Shown piece by piece: positions 25,095 through 35,084 of a stretch of DNA of 64,000 nt. The number at the start of each line of letters is the position of its first letter. Position 1 is the stretch's first letter. Position numbers and translations under genes: made by a program. This stretch comes from Helicobacter pylori NQ4053 (GTDB lineage Bacteria > Campylobacterota > Campylobacteria > Campylobacterales > Helicobacteraceae), in contig NZ_AKNV01000006.1 in the NCBI RefSeq assembly GCF_000274605.1, forward strand, positions 372,001-436,000. Reading direction: 5' to 3'. The notes under the pieces were generated by a model. It did not search any database. It worked only from the letters and a program-made list of their open reading frames with translations, and had not been told where the DNA came from.

Positions 25095-26440
25095 GCTTCA
25101 TTTTCTCCCTGATCTTGTTTAACCGCTTTCAAGCGTTTTATCCTAGCCCCATCCACGCTTAAGACTTCAAAAGCATACCCATGCGAAACGATTGTATCCC
25201 CCTCCATAGGCATGCGTTCTAACAAGCTGAAAACATAGCCCCCAAGCGTTACCTGCTCGCATTCTTTGTCAAATTGGATATGAAGCACTTCTTCTACGCT
25301 TTCTAAATCCAGCATGCCCTCTAATTCAAACACGCCTTCTTCAAGCTTGTTCACGCCCTCTTGTTTCAAATCGTATTCGTCGCTAATCTCGCCCATGATC
25401 TCTTCAATAATATCTTCCATAGTGAGCAACCCAGCCGTGCCGCCGTATTCATCAATCACCAAAGCGGTATGGATTTGCTCTTTTTTCATTTTAATAAGGA
25501 TTTGAGAAATAGACGCGCTTTCAGGGACGATGATCATTTTCCTAACGATTTGATTGAAATCATGCATTTTGGGGGTAAAAATAGAGCGAGAAAGCAAGTC
25601 TCTGATATGCACCATGCCGATAATGTTGTCTTTAGAGCCTTTACAATAAGGGTAGCGCGTGAAGTGGCTTTTTAAAACAATGTCTATATTTTCTTCATAG
25701 CTGTTTTCTTCGTCCAAACACACCATGTCTTTTCGTGGGGTCATGATTTCTTTAGCGCTCGTGTCAGAAAAATCTACCGCGTTTTTAATGATTTCGCCCT
25801 CCACTGAATCAATAATGCCCTCTCTCAAACTCTCGCCCACAATGATTTTTAACTCTTCTTCAGAATGCATGCCCTCATGCTCTTTAGGATTGACGCCCAT
25901 CTTTTTCAAAAAAAAATGAGCGATCACATCAAACAAACGCACCACCGGATAAAACACCACCCAAAACACATGCAAAGGGCGTGCGGCAAAAAGGGTGGCT
26001 TTTTCAGATTTAGCGATCGCTAAAGATTTAGGCACAATCTCGCCCAACACGACATGCAAAAAAGTGATGCTTAAAAACGCTATGACCACGCTCATTGAAT
26101 GGATGAAAATAGGATTTTCTCTCAAATCCATAGACTCAAACAACGCGGCTAACAATTTTGCGATAGCGGGCTCACCCACCCAGCCTAAAGCTAATGAAGA
26201 AAGGGTGATGCCTAACTGCGTCGCGCTCAAATAAGTGTCCAGTCTTTGACTCATCTTTAAAGCGAGTTTAGCGTTGGAATTACCGATTTTAACCAGCTCT
26301 TCTAAGCGGGTTTTACGCACTTTCACAAGGGCAAACTCTGAAAGCACAAAAAAAGCGTTCAACAGCACCAATAAAAAAGCAACCATCAACATCAAAATCG
26401 ATTCAGACGGATCCAAATAAGCTCCTTGATTCCTCCCCAT
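25091..26440 (-). CDS. CorC/HlyC-family membrane protein with CBS domains
   Basis: The 449-residue protein has an N-terminal DUF21/CNNM membrane domain (about 1-190; LNAFFVLSEFALVKVRKTRLEEL). Two CBS domains follow (about 215-335, with TPRKDMVCLDEE and ALVIDEYGGTAGLLTMEDIIEEI). A C-terminal CorC_HlyC domain ends the protein. Such proteins are often called hemolysins but are thought to act in divalent-cation handling. The stop overlaps the TolC-like gene by 4 bases. The 135 bases upstream are A/T-rich and probably hold its promoter. Confidence 0.85.
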   Translation of the reverse strand: MGRNQGAYLDPSESILMLMVAFLLVLLNAFFVLSEFALVKVRKTRLEELVKIGNSNAKLALKMSQRLDTYLSATQLGITLSSLALGWVGEPAIAKLLAALFESMDLRENPIFIHSMSVVIAFLSITFLHVVLGEIVPKSLAIAKSEKATLFAARPLHVFWVVFYPVVRLFDVIAHFFLKKMGVNPKEHEGMHSEEELKIIVGESLREGIIDSVEGEIIKNAVDFSDTSAKEIMTPRKDMVCLDEENSYEENIDIVLKSHFTRYPYCKGSKDNIIGMVHIRDLLSRSIFTPKMHDFNQIVRKMIIVPESASISQILIKMKKEQIHTALVIDEYGGTAGLLTMEDIIEEIMGEISDEYDLKQEGVNKLEEGVFELEGMLDLESVEEVLHIQFDKECEQVTLGGYVFSLLERMPMEGDTIVSHGYAFEVLSVDGARIKRLKAVKQDQGENEA

Positions 26441-26575
26441 GATTTAAACCTAAAACCTAACGATAAATATAAAATATATAAAATCTTAGAATTTTAACAT
26501 AAAAGATTAAGCCTAACTTTAAATATTTTTAGCGTTTAATCTAGCAAATATTTAAAAAATCAAGCTTTTAAAACC

Positions 26576-28177
26576 TTAGAAATACTTTTCTATAAAACCA
26601 AGAGCCACAAAAAGAAGCGCGCCTAAAAGCGCAGAAACCGGCACGGTTACCAACCAAGCGGTAACAATCTTTTTTAAAATGGAGCGTTTGATCACTTCTT
26701 CTTTATACACTTTTTTAAGCGACTTTTTTTCTTTCTTTTTCAATTCCAAAGCGATAGCGGTGTTCTTGCTTTTTTTCAAGCTCTCTAGCATGAGCGATTT
26801 TTCTTTCAAATTGGCTTTATCAAAGCGCTCTAAAAAGCCTTCAATTTCTTCTAAATCTTCCCCAAAGTGCGCCGCTACAATGTTGTCTCTGATTCTAGCA
26901 AAACGCCTTCTTGATTGCTCTCTTAAACGCTCTCTTAAAAAGCCCACCCCAAACACCGCGCCCACCACAATATGCGTAGAGCTTACCGGTAAGCCTAATT
27001 GAGAGGCTAAAAGCACGGTAATGACCGCTGAAAGCGCGATGCAAAAAGCTTGCATTTTGTCTAATTCTGTGATTTCAGACCCCACCGTTTTAATGAGCTT
27101 TGGCCCATACAAGCTCAAGCCTAAAGCGATCCCAGCTGCCCCCACTACCATAATCCACAACGGCACAGAGCTTAAAGTACTCCCTATAGGGCTATTTGCA
27201 TCTTCTAAAGTTTGACTGATGGCCGCTAGTGGGCCTATAGCATTAGCCACATCATTAGCCCCATGTGCAAAGCTTAAAAGCGCAGCAGCAAAAATCAAAG
27301 GGACATTGAAAAGTTCATTAATGCTTTCATGGCTATTTTCTAATTGCGGGGCTTTCTTTAACACAAATCTTTTAAAAAGAATAAAGATTAAAAGCGCAAG
27401 GATACAGCCGCAAGCCAGTTGGATTTCAAAACCCACCGCATAGAGTCGTTTTAAAACCTTAACCATCAAATACCAGCTAAAGGCTAAGCTCATCAACGCT
27501 ACCAAATAAGGCACGACCTTTAAAGCCGCGCTCTTTTTATCTTCTTTATAAGCGATAGTCTTTTTAATGAGCATTAAAAAAAACATGGCTATCAAAGCTC
27601 CCATTAAAGGCGAGATTACCCAACTCGCCACAATGCCTGATAAAAAATGCCAATTAATAGCAGACATTCCAGCTGCTGCCATTCCAGCCCCCATAATCCC
27701 CCCCACCACAGAGTGTGAAGTGGAAACAGGAGCGCCTATTAAAGTCGCCACATGCAACCACAACGCCCCACTCAAAAGGCTAGCCAACATGACATTAATG
27801 AAAACATGCGCATCATTAATAAATTCAGGCGAAACGATACGGCCCTTAATCGTAGAAACCACTTCCCCCCCGGCAATGATCGCTCCAAGCATTTCACAAA
27901 TCGCAGCGATCAAAATCGCCCCGCCCATGCTAATGGCTTTAGAGCCTACGGCAGGGCCGACATTATTAGACACATCGTTCGCGCCAATATTCATCGCCAT
28001 ATACCCCCCAATCACGGCCGCAAAAATAAGCAACAATCCCTTAGAATTAGCCTGCCCAAAAATGAGAGCGAGCAAAGCGGCACCGATGAGAAACAAAAGA
28101 GCGAGAGCGATCTTTAAAGTGTCTTTTTGGAGTTTTTTGGAAGCTTTTTCAAACTCTTTGATGTTTTTAATTTCCAT
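26576..28177 (-). CDS. PiT-family inorganic phosphate permease
   Basis: Imports phosphate, driven by the proton or sodium gradient. The 533 residues hold the two inverted family repeats: GANDVSNNVGPAVGSKA near the N terminus and HGANDVANAIGPLAA in the second half. About ten membrane helices surround a basic cytoplasmic loop (about 410-500). The gene stands alone, with 135 bases after it and a 140-base divergent region before it that it shares with the nfu-like gene. It corresponds to HP1491. Confidence 0.92.
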   Translation of the reverse strand: MEIKNIKEFEKASKKLQKDTLKIALALLFLIGAALLALIFGQANSKGLLLIFAAVIGGYMAMNIGANDVSNNVGPAVGSKAISMGGAILIAAICEMLGAIIAGGEVVSTIKGRIVSPEFINDAHVFINVMLASLLSGALWLHVATLIGAPVSTSHSVVGGIMGAGMAAAGMSAINWHFLSGIVASWVISPLMGALIAMFFLMLIKKTIAYKEDKKSAALKVVPYLVALMSLAFSWYLMVKVLKRLYAVGFEIQLACGCILALLIFILFKRFVLKKAPQLENSHESINELFNVPLIFAAALLSFAHGANDVANAIGPLAAISQTLEDANSPIGSTLSSVPLWIMVVGAAGIALGLSLYGPKLIKTVGSEITELDKMQAFCIALSAVITVLLASQLGLPVSSTHIVVGAVFGVGFLRERLREQSRRRFARIRDNIVAAHFGEDLEEIEGFLERFDKANLKEKSLMLESLKKSKNTAIALELKKKEKKSLKKVYKEEVIKRSILKKIVTAWLVTVPVSALLGALLFVALGFIEKYF

Positions 28178-28317
28178 ATCGTCATCAAAACCTTATTCTA
28201 ATAGTGGCTCTATTCTATCCAATTAGCCCTTGAGCCACTCTTAAAAAGCGTTGTTTGATAAAAATGGCTCATTATATGGTATCTTAAAGTAAAATTTTAA
28301 AAATAAGGTTTTTAAAA

Positions 28318-28587
28318 ATGATAGAATTTAGCGATGAAGATTTACAAAAACCGGTGCGTATTGTAATAGAAAAGATCCGCCCTTACTTGCTCAAAGATGG
28401 CGGCAATATTGAAGTGCTAGGGGTGAAAAGCATGAAAATTTATGTGGCTTTAGAAGGAGCGTGTAAGACTTGCTCTAGCAGTAAAATCACTTTAAAAAAT
28501 GTCATTGAAAGGCAGCTTAAAATGGATATCCACCCCAATTTAGAAGTGGTGTGCTTAGAAAACGCTAAGGAGTTTGATAAGCTTTAA
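28318..28587 (+). CDS. NifU C-terminal-like iron-sulfur scaffold (Nfu)
   Basis: The 89-residue protein is a single Nfu domain. It contains RPYLLKDGGNIEVLGV and the cluster-binding GACKTCSSSKITLKNVIE, with the C-x-x-C motif. Nfu proteins carry 4Fe-4S clusters to target enzymes. Full-length NifU is encoded elsewhere in H. pylori. It starts a plus-strand run, and TAAAAT at about 28289 could serve as its -10 box. It corresponds to HP1492. Confidence 0.88.
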   Translation: MIEFSDEDLQKPVRIVIEKIRPYLLKDGGNIEVLGVKSMKIYVALEGACKTCSSSKITLKNVIERQLKMDIHPNLEVVCLENAKEFDKL

Positions 28588-28598
28588 GGATTATAGGC

Positions 28599-29210
28599 AT
28601 GCAAAAGTTTGATTATGAATTTAAAAAGCGAGCGTTGATTAAAGATGGCTTTTTAGCGTTCAAACAAGCCCATTACGCTGAAGCGTTACGCTTTTTTTCT
28701 GAAGTGTTGTTTTTAGATAAAGACAACCAAAAAGCCAAAGTGGGGGCGTTATTAAGCGACATCGCTAAGGATTTCCCTAAAGAAGCCCATAGCTTTTATG
28801 AATTGTATCAAAGCTTGATCGCTATGCAAAAACGGAGTTTAAAAAACCAGGCTGAAGAGCAAATCATCAATTTGATCGCTTCTTTTGATGAGGGGCTAAA
28901 CCAAATGGCTGAAAAGATTGATGCGCAAATTTCTCAAAAAGGCGAGGAGTTGAACGGCATTTTGTATGCGGATTTCAAACGCTTGAGTTTGGAGCGCGGC
29001 TTTAAGGAAGCGTTTGAAGATTTGATGTTCAGCTCTAGGGTGATTTTTGACAATAAAGAGGATTTTTATGAATTTTTGAAAGAATTGAACCACTATGGCT
29101 ATTACGAATTAGCGATCAATTACATTGAAAACATGCATGAAGATTCTTTTATTTACGATAAATTTTTGCGTTCTCTTTTAGAAGACGCTCTCAAATCCAA
29201 TAAGGCTTAA
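28599..29210 (+). CDS. Conserved hypothetical protein (TPR-like N terminus)
   Basis: The 203-residue soluble protein starts with a single TPR-like pair (LIKDGFLAFKQAHYAEALRF followed by FSEVLFLDKDNQKAKVGALL). It continues as acidic helices with no motif I recognise. It has no signal peptide or membrane segment. It lies 11 bases after the nfu-like gene and 3 bases before murE, so it is in that operon. It corresponds to HP1493; the function is unknown. Confidence 0.7.
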   Translation: MQKFDYEFKKRALIKDGFLAFKQAHYAEALRFFSEVLFLDKDNQKAKVGALLSDIAKDFPKEAHSFYELYQSLIAMQKRSLKNQAEEQIINLIASFDEGLNQMAEKIDAQISQKGEELNGILYADFKRLSLERGFKEAFEDLMFSSRVIFDNKEDFYEFLKELNHYGYYELAINYIENMHEDSFIYDKFLRSLLEDALKSNKA

Positions 29211-29213
29211 AGA

Positions 29214-30557
29214 ATGAAGCTTAAAAAAACCCTGACTTATCAAAACCACACCTATTCTTTTTTGAGCGATAACACGCATGAAGTTTTAGAAAACCCTAAA
29301 GAAATCCTTTTTGTCAAAACGCCTTTAAACGAAAAATACGCCCCCTTAATTGCAGAAAAAAACCTGGCTATTTTAGATTTTAACGAGCTTAAAAACTACT
29401 TTGATTTTAAGATTAAAATTGTAGGGATTACTGGCACTAATGGTAAAACGACCACAGCGAGTTTGATGTATTCCTTGCTCTTAGATTTGAATAAAAAGAC
29501 CGCTCTTTTAGGCACAAGAGGGTTTTTTATCAACGACACACAAATCAAAGAAAAGGGCTTGACCACGCCCACTCTTTTAGAGCTTTATAGCGATTTAGAA
29601 GAAGCGGTGCGTTTAAAATGCGAATACTTTATTATGGAAGTGAGCTCCCATGCGATTGTCCAAAAGCGCATCGCTGGGCTTGATTTCGCCCTTAAAATTC
29701 TCACTAATATCACAAGCGATCATTTAGATTTCCATCAAAATATAGAAAATTACAGAGATATTAAAAACAGCTTTTTTAAAGATGAGGGCTTGAAAGTGAT
29801 TAACAGAGATGAAACAAACGCCCTTTTTAACCCCATTAACGCGCGCACTTACGCGCTGGATAAAAAAGCGCATTTAAACGTTCAAGCCTTTTCGCTCAAC
29901 CCCTCCATCAGCGCGTCTTTATGCTACCAACAAAATTTAAGAGATCCTAATCTTAAAGAAATCGTTCTCATCCATTCCCCCCTTTTAGGGCGTTACAACC
30001 TTTATAATATCTTAGCGGGCGTTTTAGGGGTCAAATTACTCACTCAATTACCTCTAGAAACGATCACGCCGTTATTAGAAAACTTTTATGGGGTTAAGGG
30101 GCGTTTGGAAATTGTGCATTCTCAACCTTTAGTAGTTGTGGATTTTGCCCACACCACAGACGGCATGCAACAAGTTTTTGAAAGCTTTAAGAATCAAAAA
30201 ATCACCGCTCTTTTTGGAGCAGGGGGCGATAGGGATAAAACCAAGCGCCCTAAAATGGGAGCGATAGCGAGTTGTTATGCGCATCAAATCATCTTAACTT
30301 CAGACAACCCCAGAAGCGAGAATGAAGAAGACATTATCAAGGATATTTTAAAAGGCATCAATGATTCTTCTAAAGTCATTATAGAAAAAGACCGAAAAAA
30401 GGCTATTTTAAACGCTTTAGAAAATTTAAAAGACGATGAGGTGTTGTTGATTTTAGGCAAGGGTGATGAAAACATTCAAATCTTTAAAGACAAAACGATT
30501 TTTTTTAGCGACCAAGAAGTCGTTAAAGATTATTATCTCAATTTAAAACAAGGATAA
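29214..30557 (+). CDS. murE: UDP-MurNAc-tripeptide synthetase MurE
   Basis: Adds meso-diaminopimelate to UDP-MurNAc-L-Ala-D-Glu in peptidoglycan synthesis. The 447 residues have the ATP site [14 protein letters not shown] (about 72-85), the carbamoyl-Lys region [11 protein letters not shown] and the C-terminal SDNPRSE. The DNPR motif marks diaminopimelate rather than lysine as the substrate. It is somewhat shorter than in E. coli at the N terminus. It sits 3 bases after the hypothetical gene and 3 before tal. Confidence 0.95.
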   Translation: MKLKKTLTYQNHTYSFLSDNTHEVLENPKEILFVKTPLNEKYAPLIAEKNLAILDFNELKNYFDFKIKIVGITGTNGKTTTASLMYSLLLDLNKKTALLGTRGFFINDTQIKEKGLTTPTLLELYSDLEEAVRLKCEYFIMEVSSHAIVQKRIAGLDFALKILTNITSDHLDFHQNIENYRDIKNSFFKDEGLKVINRDETNALFNPINARTYALDKKAHLNVQAFSLNPSISASLCYQQNLRDPNLKEIVLIHSPLLGRYNLYNILAGVLGVKLLTQLPLETITPLLENFYGVKGRLEIVHSQPLVVVDFAHTTDGMQQVFESFKNQKITALFGAGGDRDKTKRPKMGAIASCYAHQIILTSDNPRSENEEDIIKDILKGINDSSKVIIEKDRKKAILNALENLKDDEVLLILGKGDENIQIFKDKTIFFSDQEVVKDYYLNLKQG

Positions 30558-30560
30558 AAC

Positions 30561-31511
30561 ATGCAAGAATTCAGTTTGTGGTGCGATTTTATAGAAAGGG
30601 ATTTTTTAGAAAACGACTTTTTAAAGCTCATCAATAAGGGGGCTATTTGTGGGGCGACGAGTAACCCTAGTTTGTTTTGCGAAGCGATCACAAAAAGCGC
30701 GTTTTATCAAGATGAAATCGCTAAACTCAAAGGCAAAAAAGCTAAAGAAATTTATGAAACCTTGGCGTTAAAGGATATTTTACAAGCTTCTAGTGCGTTA
30801 ATGCCTTTATATGAAAAAGACCCTAATAATGGCTACATTAGCCTAGAAATTGACCCTTTTTTAGAAGATGATGCCATTAAAAGCATTGATGAAGCCAAGC
30901 GGTTATTCAAAGCATTAAACCGCCCTAATGTGATGATTAAAGTCCCGGCGAGCGAGAGCGGTCTTGAAGTCATTAGCGCTCTGGCTCAAGCCTCTATCCC
31001 CATTAATGTAACTCTAGTCTTTTCGCCTAAAATTGCTAGTGAAATCGCTCAAATCTTAGCCAAAGAAGTGCGAAAGAGAGCGGTCATTAGCGTGTTTGTC
31101 TCACGATTTGACAAAGAAATAGACCCACTAGTGCCAAAAAACTTGCAAGCTCAAAGCGGGATCATGAACGCTACCGAGTGCTATTACCAAATCAACCAGC
31201 ATGCTAATACGCTAATAAGCACCCTTTTTGCGTCCACAGGCGTTAAATCTAATTCTTTAGCTAAAGATTATTACATTAAAGCGCTGTGTTTTAAAAACTC
31301 TATCAACACAGCCCCCCTAGACGCCCTAAACGCTTATTTGCTTGACCCAAACACCGAGTGTCAAACCCCTTTAAAAATCACAGAAATTGAAGCGTTTAAA
31401 AAAGAATTAAAAGCGCAAAACATTGATTTAGAAAACACCGCCCAAAAACTCCTTAAAGAAGGCTTGATAGCGTTCAAACAATCCTTTGAAAAGCTTTTAA
31501 GCAGTTTTTGA
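30561..31511 (+). CDS. tal: Transaldolase
   Basis: Moves a three-carbon unit between sugar phosphates in the non-oxidative pentose phosphate pathway. The 316 residues contain GATSNPSLF near the N terminus. The Schiff-base Lys is in [13 protein letters not shown] (about residue 131), and [12 protein letters not shown] follows. This is the transaldolase pattern. The ATG follows the murE stop by 3 bases with AAGGATAAAAC before it, so it is translated from the murE transcript. Confidence 0.92.
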   Translation: MQEFSLWCDFIERDFLENDFLKLINKGAICGATSNPSLFCEAITKSAFYQDEIAKLKGKKAKEIYETLALKDILQASSALMPLYEKDPNNGYISLEIDPFLEDDAIKSIDEAKRLFKALNRPNVMIKVPASESGLEVISALAQASIPINVTLVFSPKIASEIAQILAKEVRKRAVISVFVSRFDKEIDPLVPKNLQAQSGIMNATECYYQINQHANTLISTLFASTGVKSNSLAKDYYIKALCFKNSINTAPLDALNAYLLDPNTECQTPLKITEIEAFKKELKAQNIDLENTAQKLLKEGLIAFKQSFEKLLSSF

Positions 31512-31565
31512 TTTTTAAGGGTTTTTTGGATAGAATAAGCCCTTATTTTATTTTAAAGGATTGAC

Positions 31566-32102
31566 ATGTTAGAAGGCGTTATTAGAGAGAGTATTACTAA
31601 AGCTAACGCTAAAGCTTTAAAAAAAGATGGCTATCTAATCGCAAATATTTATGGAAAGGGTGTTGAAAACGTGAATTGCGCGTTCAAATTAAACCCTTTC
31701 ATTAAATACCTTAAGGAAAAAAAGCATTTGATTTTCCCGGTGAAATTAGGGGATAAGACTTTTGAAGTCGTGGTTCAAGAATACCAAAAAAACCCCGTTA
31801 CTAACGAGCTTATCCATGTGGATTTACTCGCTGTTACTAAGGGCGTGAAGTCTAAGTTTAAAGTCCCTGTCAAACACCAAGGCACTCCAGTGGGCTTGAA
31901 AAATAAAGGGATTTTGATGCTCTCTAAAAAGCGTATCAGCGTGGAATGCGCTCCAGAGCATTTGCCCGATCACTACTTAGTGGATGTAGCCCCTTTAGAC
32001 GTGAATGAGTCTATTTTGGTACGCGATTTAGAAAAACACGAAAATGTTAAGATCTTAGATCATGATTCTATCGCTGTGATCGGTGTGATTAAAGCGAAGT
32101 GA
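31566..32102 (+). CDS. rplY: 50S ribosomal protein bL25 (CTC type)
   Basis: Binds 5S rRNA. The 178 residues have the N-terminal bL25 domain (about 1-90, with [17 protein letters not shown] and [20 protein letters not shown]) and the C-terminal TL5/CTC domain ([17 protein letters not shown]). The longer CTC form is normal in this group. A TAGAAT at 31531-31536 and AAAGGA before the ATG suggest its own promoter in addition to any read-through from tal. Confidence 0.95.
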   Translation: MLEGVIRESITKANAKALKKDGYLIANIYGKGVENVNCAFKLNPFIKYLKEKKHLIFPVKLGDKTFEVVVQEYQKNPVTNELIHVDLLAVTKGVKSKFKVPVKHQGTPVGLKNKGILMLSKKRISVECAPEHLPDHYLVDVAPLDVNESILVRDLEKHENVKILDHDSIAVIGVIKAK

Positions 32103-32111
32103 TTTGAAGTT

Positions 32112-32672
32112 ATGACGCTTTTAGTGGGTTTAGGCAACCCTACTTTGCGTTACGATCACACCAGACACAACGCTGGTTTTGATATTTTAGATTCACTCGT
32201 TAGCGAGTTGGATCTTTCTTTCACTTTTTCTCCCAAACACAACGCTTATTTATGCGTTTATAAGGATTTTATCTTACTCAAGCCCCAAACTTACATGAAT
32301 TTGAGCGGCGAGAGCGTTTTAAGCACTAAAAATTTTTACAAAACCAAAGAGCTTTTAATCGTCCATGATGACTTGGATTTACCTTTAGGCGTTGTGAAAT
32401 TTAAAAATGGCGGAGGGAACGGGGGGCATAACGGCCTAAAATCCATTGATGCCTTATGTTCTAATTCTTATTACCGCTTGAGAGTGGGGATTTCTAAAGG
32501 GATCAATATCACCGAGCATGTGCTTTCAAAATTCCACAACAACGAAGAGCCTTTAAAAAACGCTGCATTTGAACATGCCAAAAATGCCTTAAAATTTTTT
32601 ATAGAAAGCCATGATTTTAACGCCATGCAAAATCGTTTCACGCTTAAAAAACCTTTAAAAATAGAAAGTTAG
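32112..32672 (+). CDS. pth: Peptidyl-tRNA hydrolase
   Basis: Frees tRNA from peptidyl-tRNA that drops off ribosomes. The 186 residues carry [20 protein letters not shown] with the catalytic His (H20), [18 protein letters not shown] and [13 protein letters not shown]. These are all the family blocks. It lies 9 bases after rplY, a common pairing in bacteria. Confidence 0.96.
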   Translation: MTLLVGLGNPTLRYDHTRHNAGFDILDSLVSELDLSFTFSPKHNAYLCVYKDFILLKPQTYMNLSGESVLSTKNFYKTKELLIVHDDLDLPLGVVKFKNGGGNGGHNGLKSIDALCSNSYYRLRVGISKGINITEHVLSKFHNNEEPLKNAAFEHAKNALKFFIESHDFNAMQNRFTLKKPLKIES

Positions 32673-32681
32673 GGGTTTAAA

Positions 32682-33749
32682 GTGCGTTTGTTTAGATTTG
32701 TGGGGTGGTATTATTTCAAATACTTTTTAATCGTGCTTTTAGCTTTAGAATTGTTTTTTGTAGGCATTGACAGCCTGAAATACGCCGATAAAATGCCCGA
32801 TTCTGCGAACATGATCATTTTATTTTTCACCTATGATATTTTATTCGCTCTCAATTACACCTTGCCCATTTCCTTGCTTTTGGCGATGGTTTTATTTTAT
32901 ATCACCTTCATTAAATCCAACCAATACACCGCCCTGCTCTCCATTGGCTTTTCCAAATGCCAGATTTTAAGCCCTATTTTTTTGATTAGCCTGTTTTTCA
33001 CGGCTGTTTATGTGGGGTTGAACGCGACTCCTTTTGTGTATATGGAAGAAAAAACGCAAAATTTAATCTATAAAGACAATTCTTTGAGCGTCTCAGAGCA
33101 TTTGTTAGTGAAATATAACGATGATTATGTGTATTTTGATAAGATTAATCCCTTATTGCAAAAAGCCCAAAATATCAAGGTTTTTCGCCTAAAAGATAAG
33201 ACTTTAGAATCTTACGCTGAAGCTAAAGAAGCTTTTTTTGAAGACAAGTATTGGATCTTGCATGACACTACTATCTATGAGATGCCCTTGAGTTTTGAAC
33301 TGGGCGCGAACGCTTTAAGCACCACGCGTTTAAAAACCTTTAAAACGCTCAAAAATTTCCGCCCTAAAGTTTTAGACACCATTTATCAAAACAAGCCTGC
33401 GGTTTCTATCACAGACGCTCTTTTATCCTTGCATGCTTTAGTGCGCCAAAACGCGGACACGAAAAAAGTGCGCTCGTTTTTGTATGTGTTTGCGATTTTG
33501 CCCTTTTTTGTGCCGTTTTTAAGCGTTTTAATCGCTTATTTTTCACCCAGTCTCGCCCGCTATGAAAACCTGGCTCTTTTAGGGCTAAAGTTTATCATTA
33601 TCACGCTCGTTGTTTGGGGGCTATTCTTTGCTTTAGGGAAATTCAGCATTTCAGGGATACTCATTCCTGAAATAGGCGTGCTATCGCCCTTTTTCGTATT
33701 TTTAGCTCTTAGTCTTTGGTATTTTAAAAAGCTTAATAAGAGATTGTAA
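32682..33749 (+). CDS. LptF/LptG-family permease (YjgP/YjgQ)
   Basis: Part of the inner-membrane LPS export ABC transporter. The 355 residues show three N-terminal helices (up to about residue 120), a periplasmic beta-rich domain (VKYNDDYVYFDKINPLLQKA, about 140-240) and three C-terminal helices. This is the LptF/G layout. It uses a GTG start at 32682, preceded by AGGGG, 9 bases after pth. Which of the two paralogues it is cannot be told from sequence alone. It corresponds to HP1498. Confidence 0.85.
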   Translation: MRLFRFVGWYYFKYFLIVLLALELFFVGIDSLKYADKMPDSANMIILFFTYDILFALNYTLPISLLLAMVLFYITFIKSNQYTALLSIGFSKCQILSPIFLISLFFTAVYVGLNATPFVYMEEKTQNLIYKDNSLSVSEHLLVKYNDDYVYFDKINPLLQKAQNIKVFRLKDKTLESYAEAKEAFFEDKYWILHDTTIYEMPLSFELGANALSTTRLKTFKTLKNFRPKVLDTIYQNKPAVSITDALLSLHALVRQNADTKKVRSFLYVFAILPFFVPFLSVLIAYFSPSLARYENLALLGLKFIIITLVVWGLFFALGKFSISGILIPEIGVLSPFFVFLALSLWYFKKLNKRL

Positions 33750-33869
33750 GATTTATAAACTTATAATCAAGATAACTCAAGCTCTCATTAGGGGGCTAAA
33801 TTAAGAAACTTGCCATGCAACATTAACTTAAGACTTGTAAAATAGCCTAAAAAATTATTAAGGTTTTTG

Positions 33870-34787
33870 GTGAGTTCTGTTCAAATCCTATCTAATCTCA
33901 ATTATCCCAAAGTGATTAACGAAGGGCTAAGAAATTCTTTAAGCACTCATATTGCAGTTGCTTTTTTAAAATACAGTGGGGTTGAAGTGATTCAAGATGC
34001 TTTGATTGATTCTTTAGAAAAGGGGGCAGAATTTGAGATTATTGTAGGACTTGATTTTAAAACAACCGACTCAAAATCCATACGATTTTTGCTAGACTTA
34101 AATAAAACTTATAAAAAATTAAGATTTTATTGCTACGGCGACAAAGAAAATAACAAAACAGATATTGTATTCCACCCTAAAATTTATATGTTTGACAACG
34201 GAAAAGAAAAAACTTCCATTATAGGTAGCACTAATTTAACCAAAGGAGGGTTGGAGAATAATTTTGAAGTCAATACCATTTTTACAGAAAAGAAACCCTT
34301 ATATTACACGCAGTTAAACGCTATTTATAATTCTATAAAATATGCAGATAGTTTATTCACTCCTAATGAAGAGTATTTAGAAAGCTATGATGAAGTTTTT
34401 AGCGCCATTATTAAAAATGAACAAAAAGTCTCAAAAGATAAAAGCATTCAAGAAAAGATTAAAAAGATTGAAAAACAAGAAAAATTGCTTCCTGGAACTA
34501 TCCCCTCTATCAAGGCAATGATAGTGGAATTTATTTTCGCTTGTGAGGAAAAAGGCGTTAAACAAGTAGCATTACAAGATATTTATCAAGCGTTAGAAGA
34601 GCGAATAAAAAAAGAAGAGTGGGGATACAAATACAAAAGCGATACTTTTAGAAACACTATCAGGGGCGAACTCAACCACCATGTACTGAAAGATAACCCT
34701 TCAAAAGATAACTTGGGACTTTTTGAGAGACCAAAAAAAGCTTCTTATGCACTAACACCAAAAGGGCGTTTGTATAAAGGACGCTAA
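33870..34787 (+). CDS. PLD-superfamily nuclease, probable restriction-type enzyme
   Basis: The 305-residue protein has an HKD active site of exact H-x-K-x4-D form (HPKIYMFD, about residues 102-109), followed by IIGSTNLTKGGLENNFE. Nucleases such as the BfiI/NgoFVII group and helicase-linked nucleases use this block and act as dimers. The C-terminal 100 residues look like a winged-helix DNA-binding domain ending in YALTPKGRLYKGR. I chose GTG at 33870, 6 bases after AAGG; TTG at 33867 is too close. TAAAAT at 33838-33843 could be its -10 box. No methyltransferase lies next to it. Confidence 0.65.
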   Translation: MSSVQILSNLNYPKVINEGLRNSLSTHIAVAFLKYSGVEVIQDALIDSLEKGAEFEIIVGLDFKTTDSKSIRFLLDLNKTYKKLRFYCYGDKENNKTDIVFHPKIYMFDNGKEKTSIIGSTNLTKGGLENNFEVNTIFTEKKPLYYTQLNAIYNSIKYADSLFTPNEEYLESYDEVFSAIIKNEQKVSKDKSIQEKIKKIEKQEKLLPGTIPSIKAMIVEFIFACEEKGVKQVALQDIYQALEERIKKEEWGYKYKSDTFRNTIRGELNHHVLKDNPSKDNLGLFERPKKASYALTPKGRLYKGR

Positions 34788-35038
34788 AGGTATTTATTTT
34801 AGATATTGCTCAGTCTAGCCTAATTAAACTCTTTGCAAAGCTATCTATCAATCAAAATAAAGAATTGAAAGAAAAATTTGACTCCAATGAATATATCTTT
34901 AGCGATGAAGAATTAGAACGCATTATAGAAATATCCCCACAACAGCATAAGGACTCATTGTGCGGTAATGACAGATTCATCAAAAAAGTAGAAAACAGCG
35001 CAGAATGGTTACAGATCAATGACGCTTTGAAAGCTTAA
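34778..35038 (+). pseudogene. Reading-frame remnant after the PLD nuclease
   Basis: A frame shifted relative to the nuclease gene stays open from 34778 to a TAA at 35036-35038. It reads like protein: ILDIAQSSLIKLFAKLS, then EYIFSDEELERIIEIS and DRFIKKVENSAEWLQINDAL. It has no ATG or GTG; only TTG codons are available. It could be the 3' end of a lost gene, a fused tail of the nuclease lost by frameshift, or a gene with an unusual start. It may be HP1500. Confidence 0.45.
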
Positions 35039-35052
35039 AGCGTCAAGCTTTC
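35021..35052. repeat. Four interlocked 8-base inverted repeats (A-B-A'-B')
   Basis: GACGCTTT (35021-35028) is complementary to AAAGCGTC (35037-35044), and GAAAGCTT (35029-35036) to AAGCTTTC (35045-35052). The four blocks are contiguous with no bases between them, so two perfect 8-bp hairpins exclude each other or form a pseudoknot. The site lies between the convergent remnant and the outer membrane protein gene. No T run follows on either strand. Confidence 0.55.
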
Positions 35053-35084
35053 ATCTCTAAGCCTTGCCTAAAACCCTACCAAAC

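Noticed and set aside
27567-28226. Long open frame (219 codons) on plus, opposite the phosphate permease
   Set aside because: It lies wholly opposite a clear PiT permease with both family motifs. Its protein is rich in Ile/Ala/Pro without structure and it has no ribosome site.
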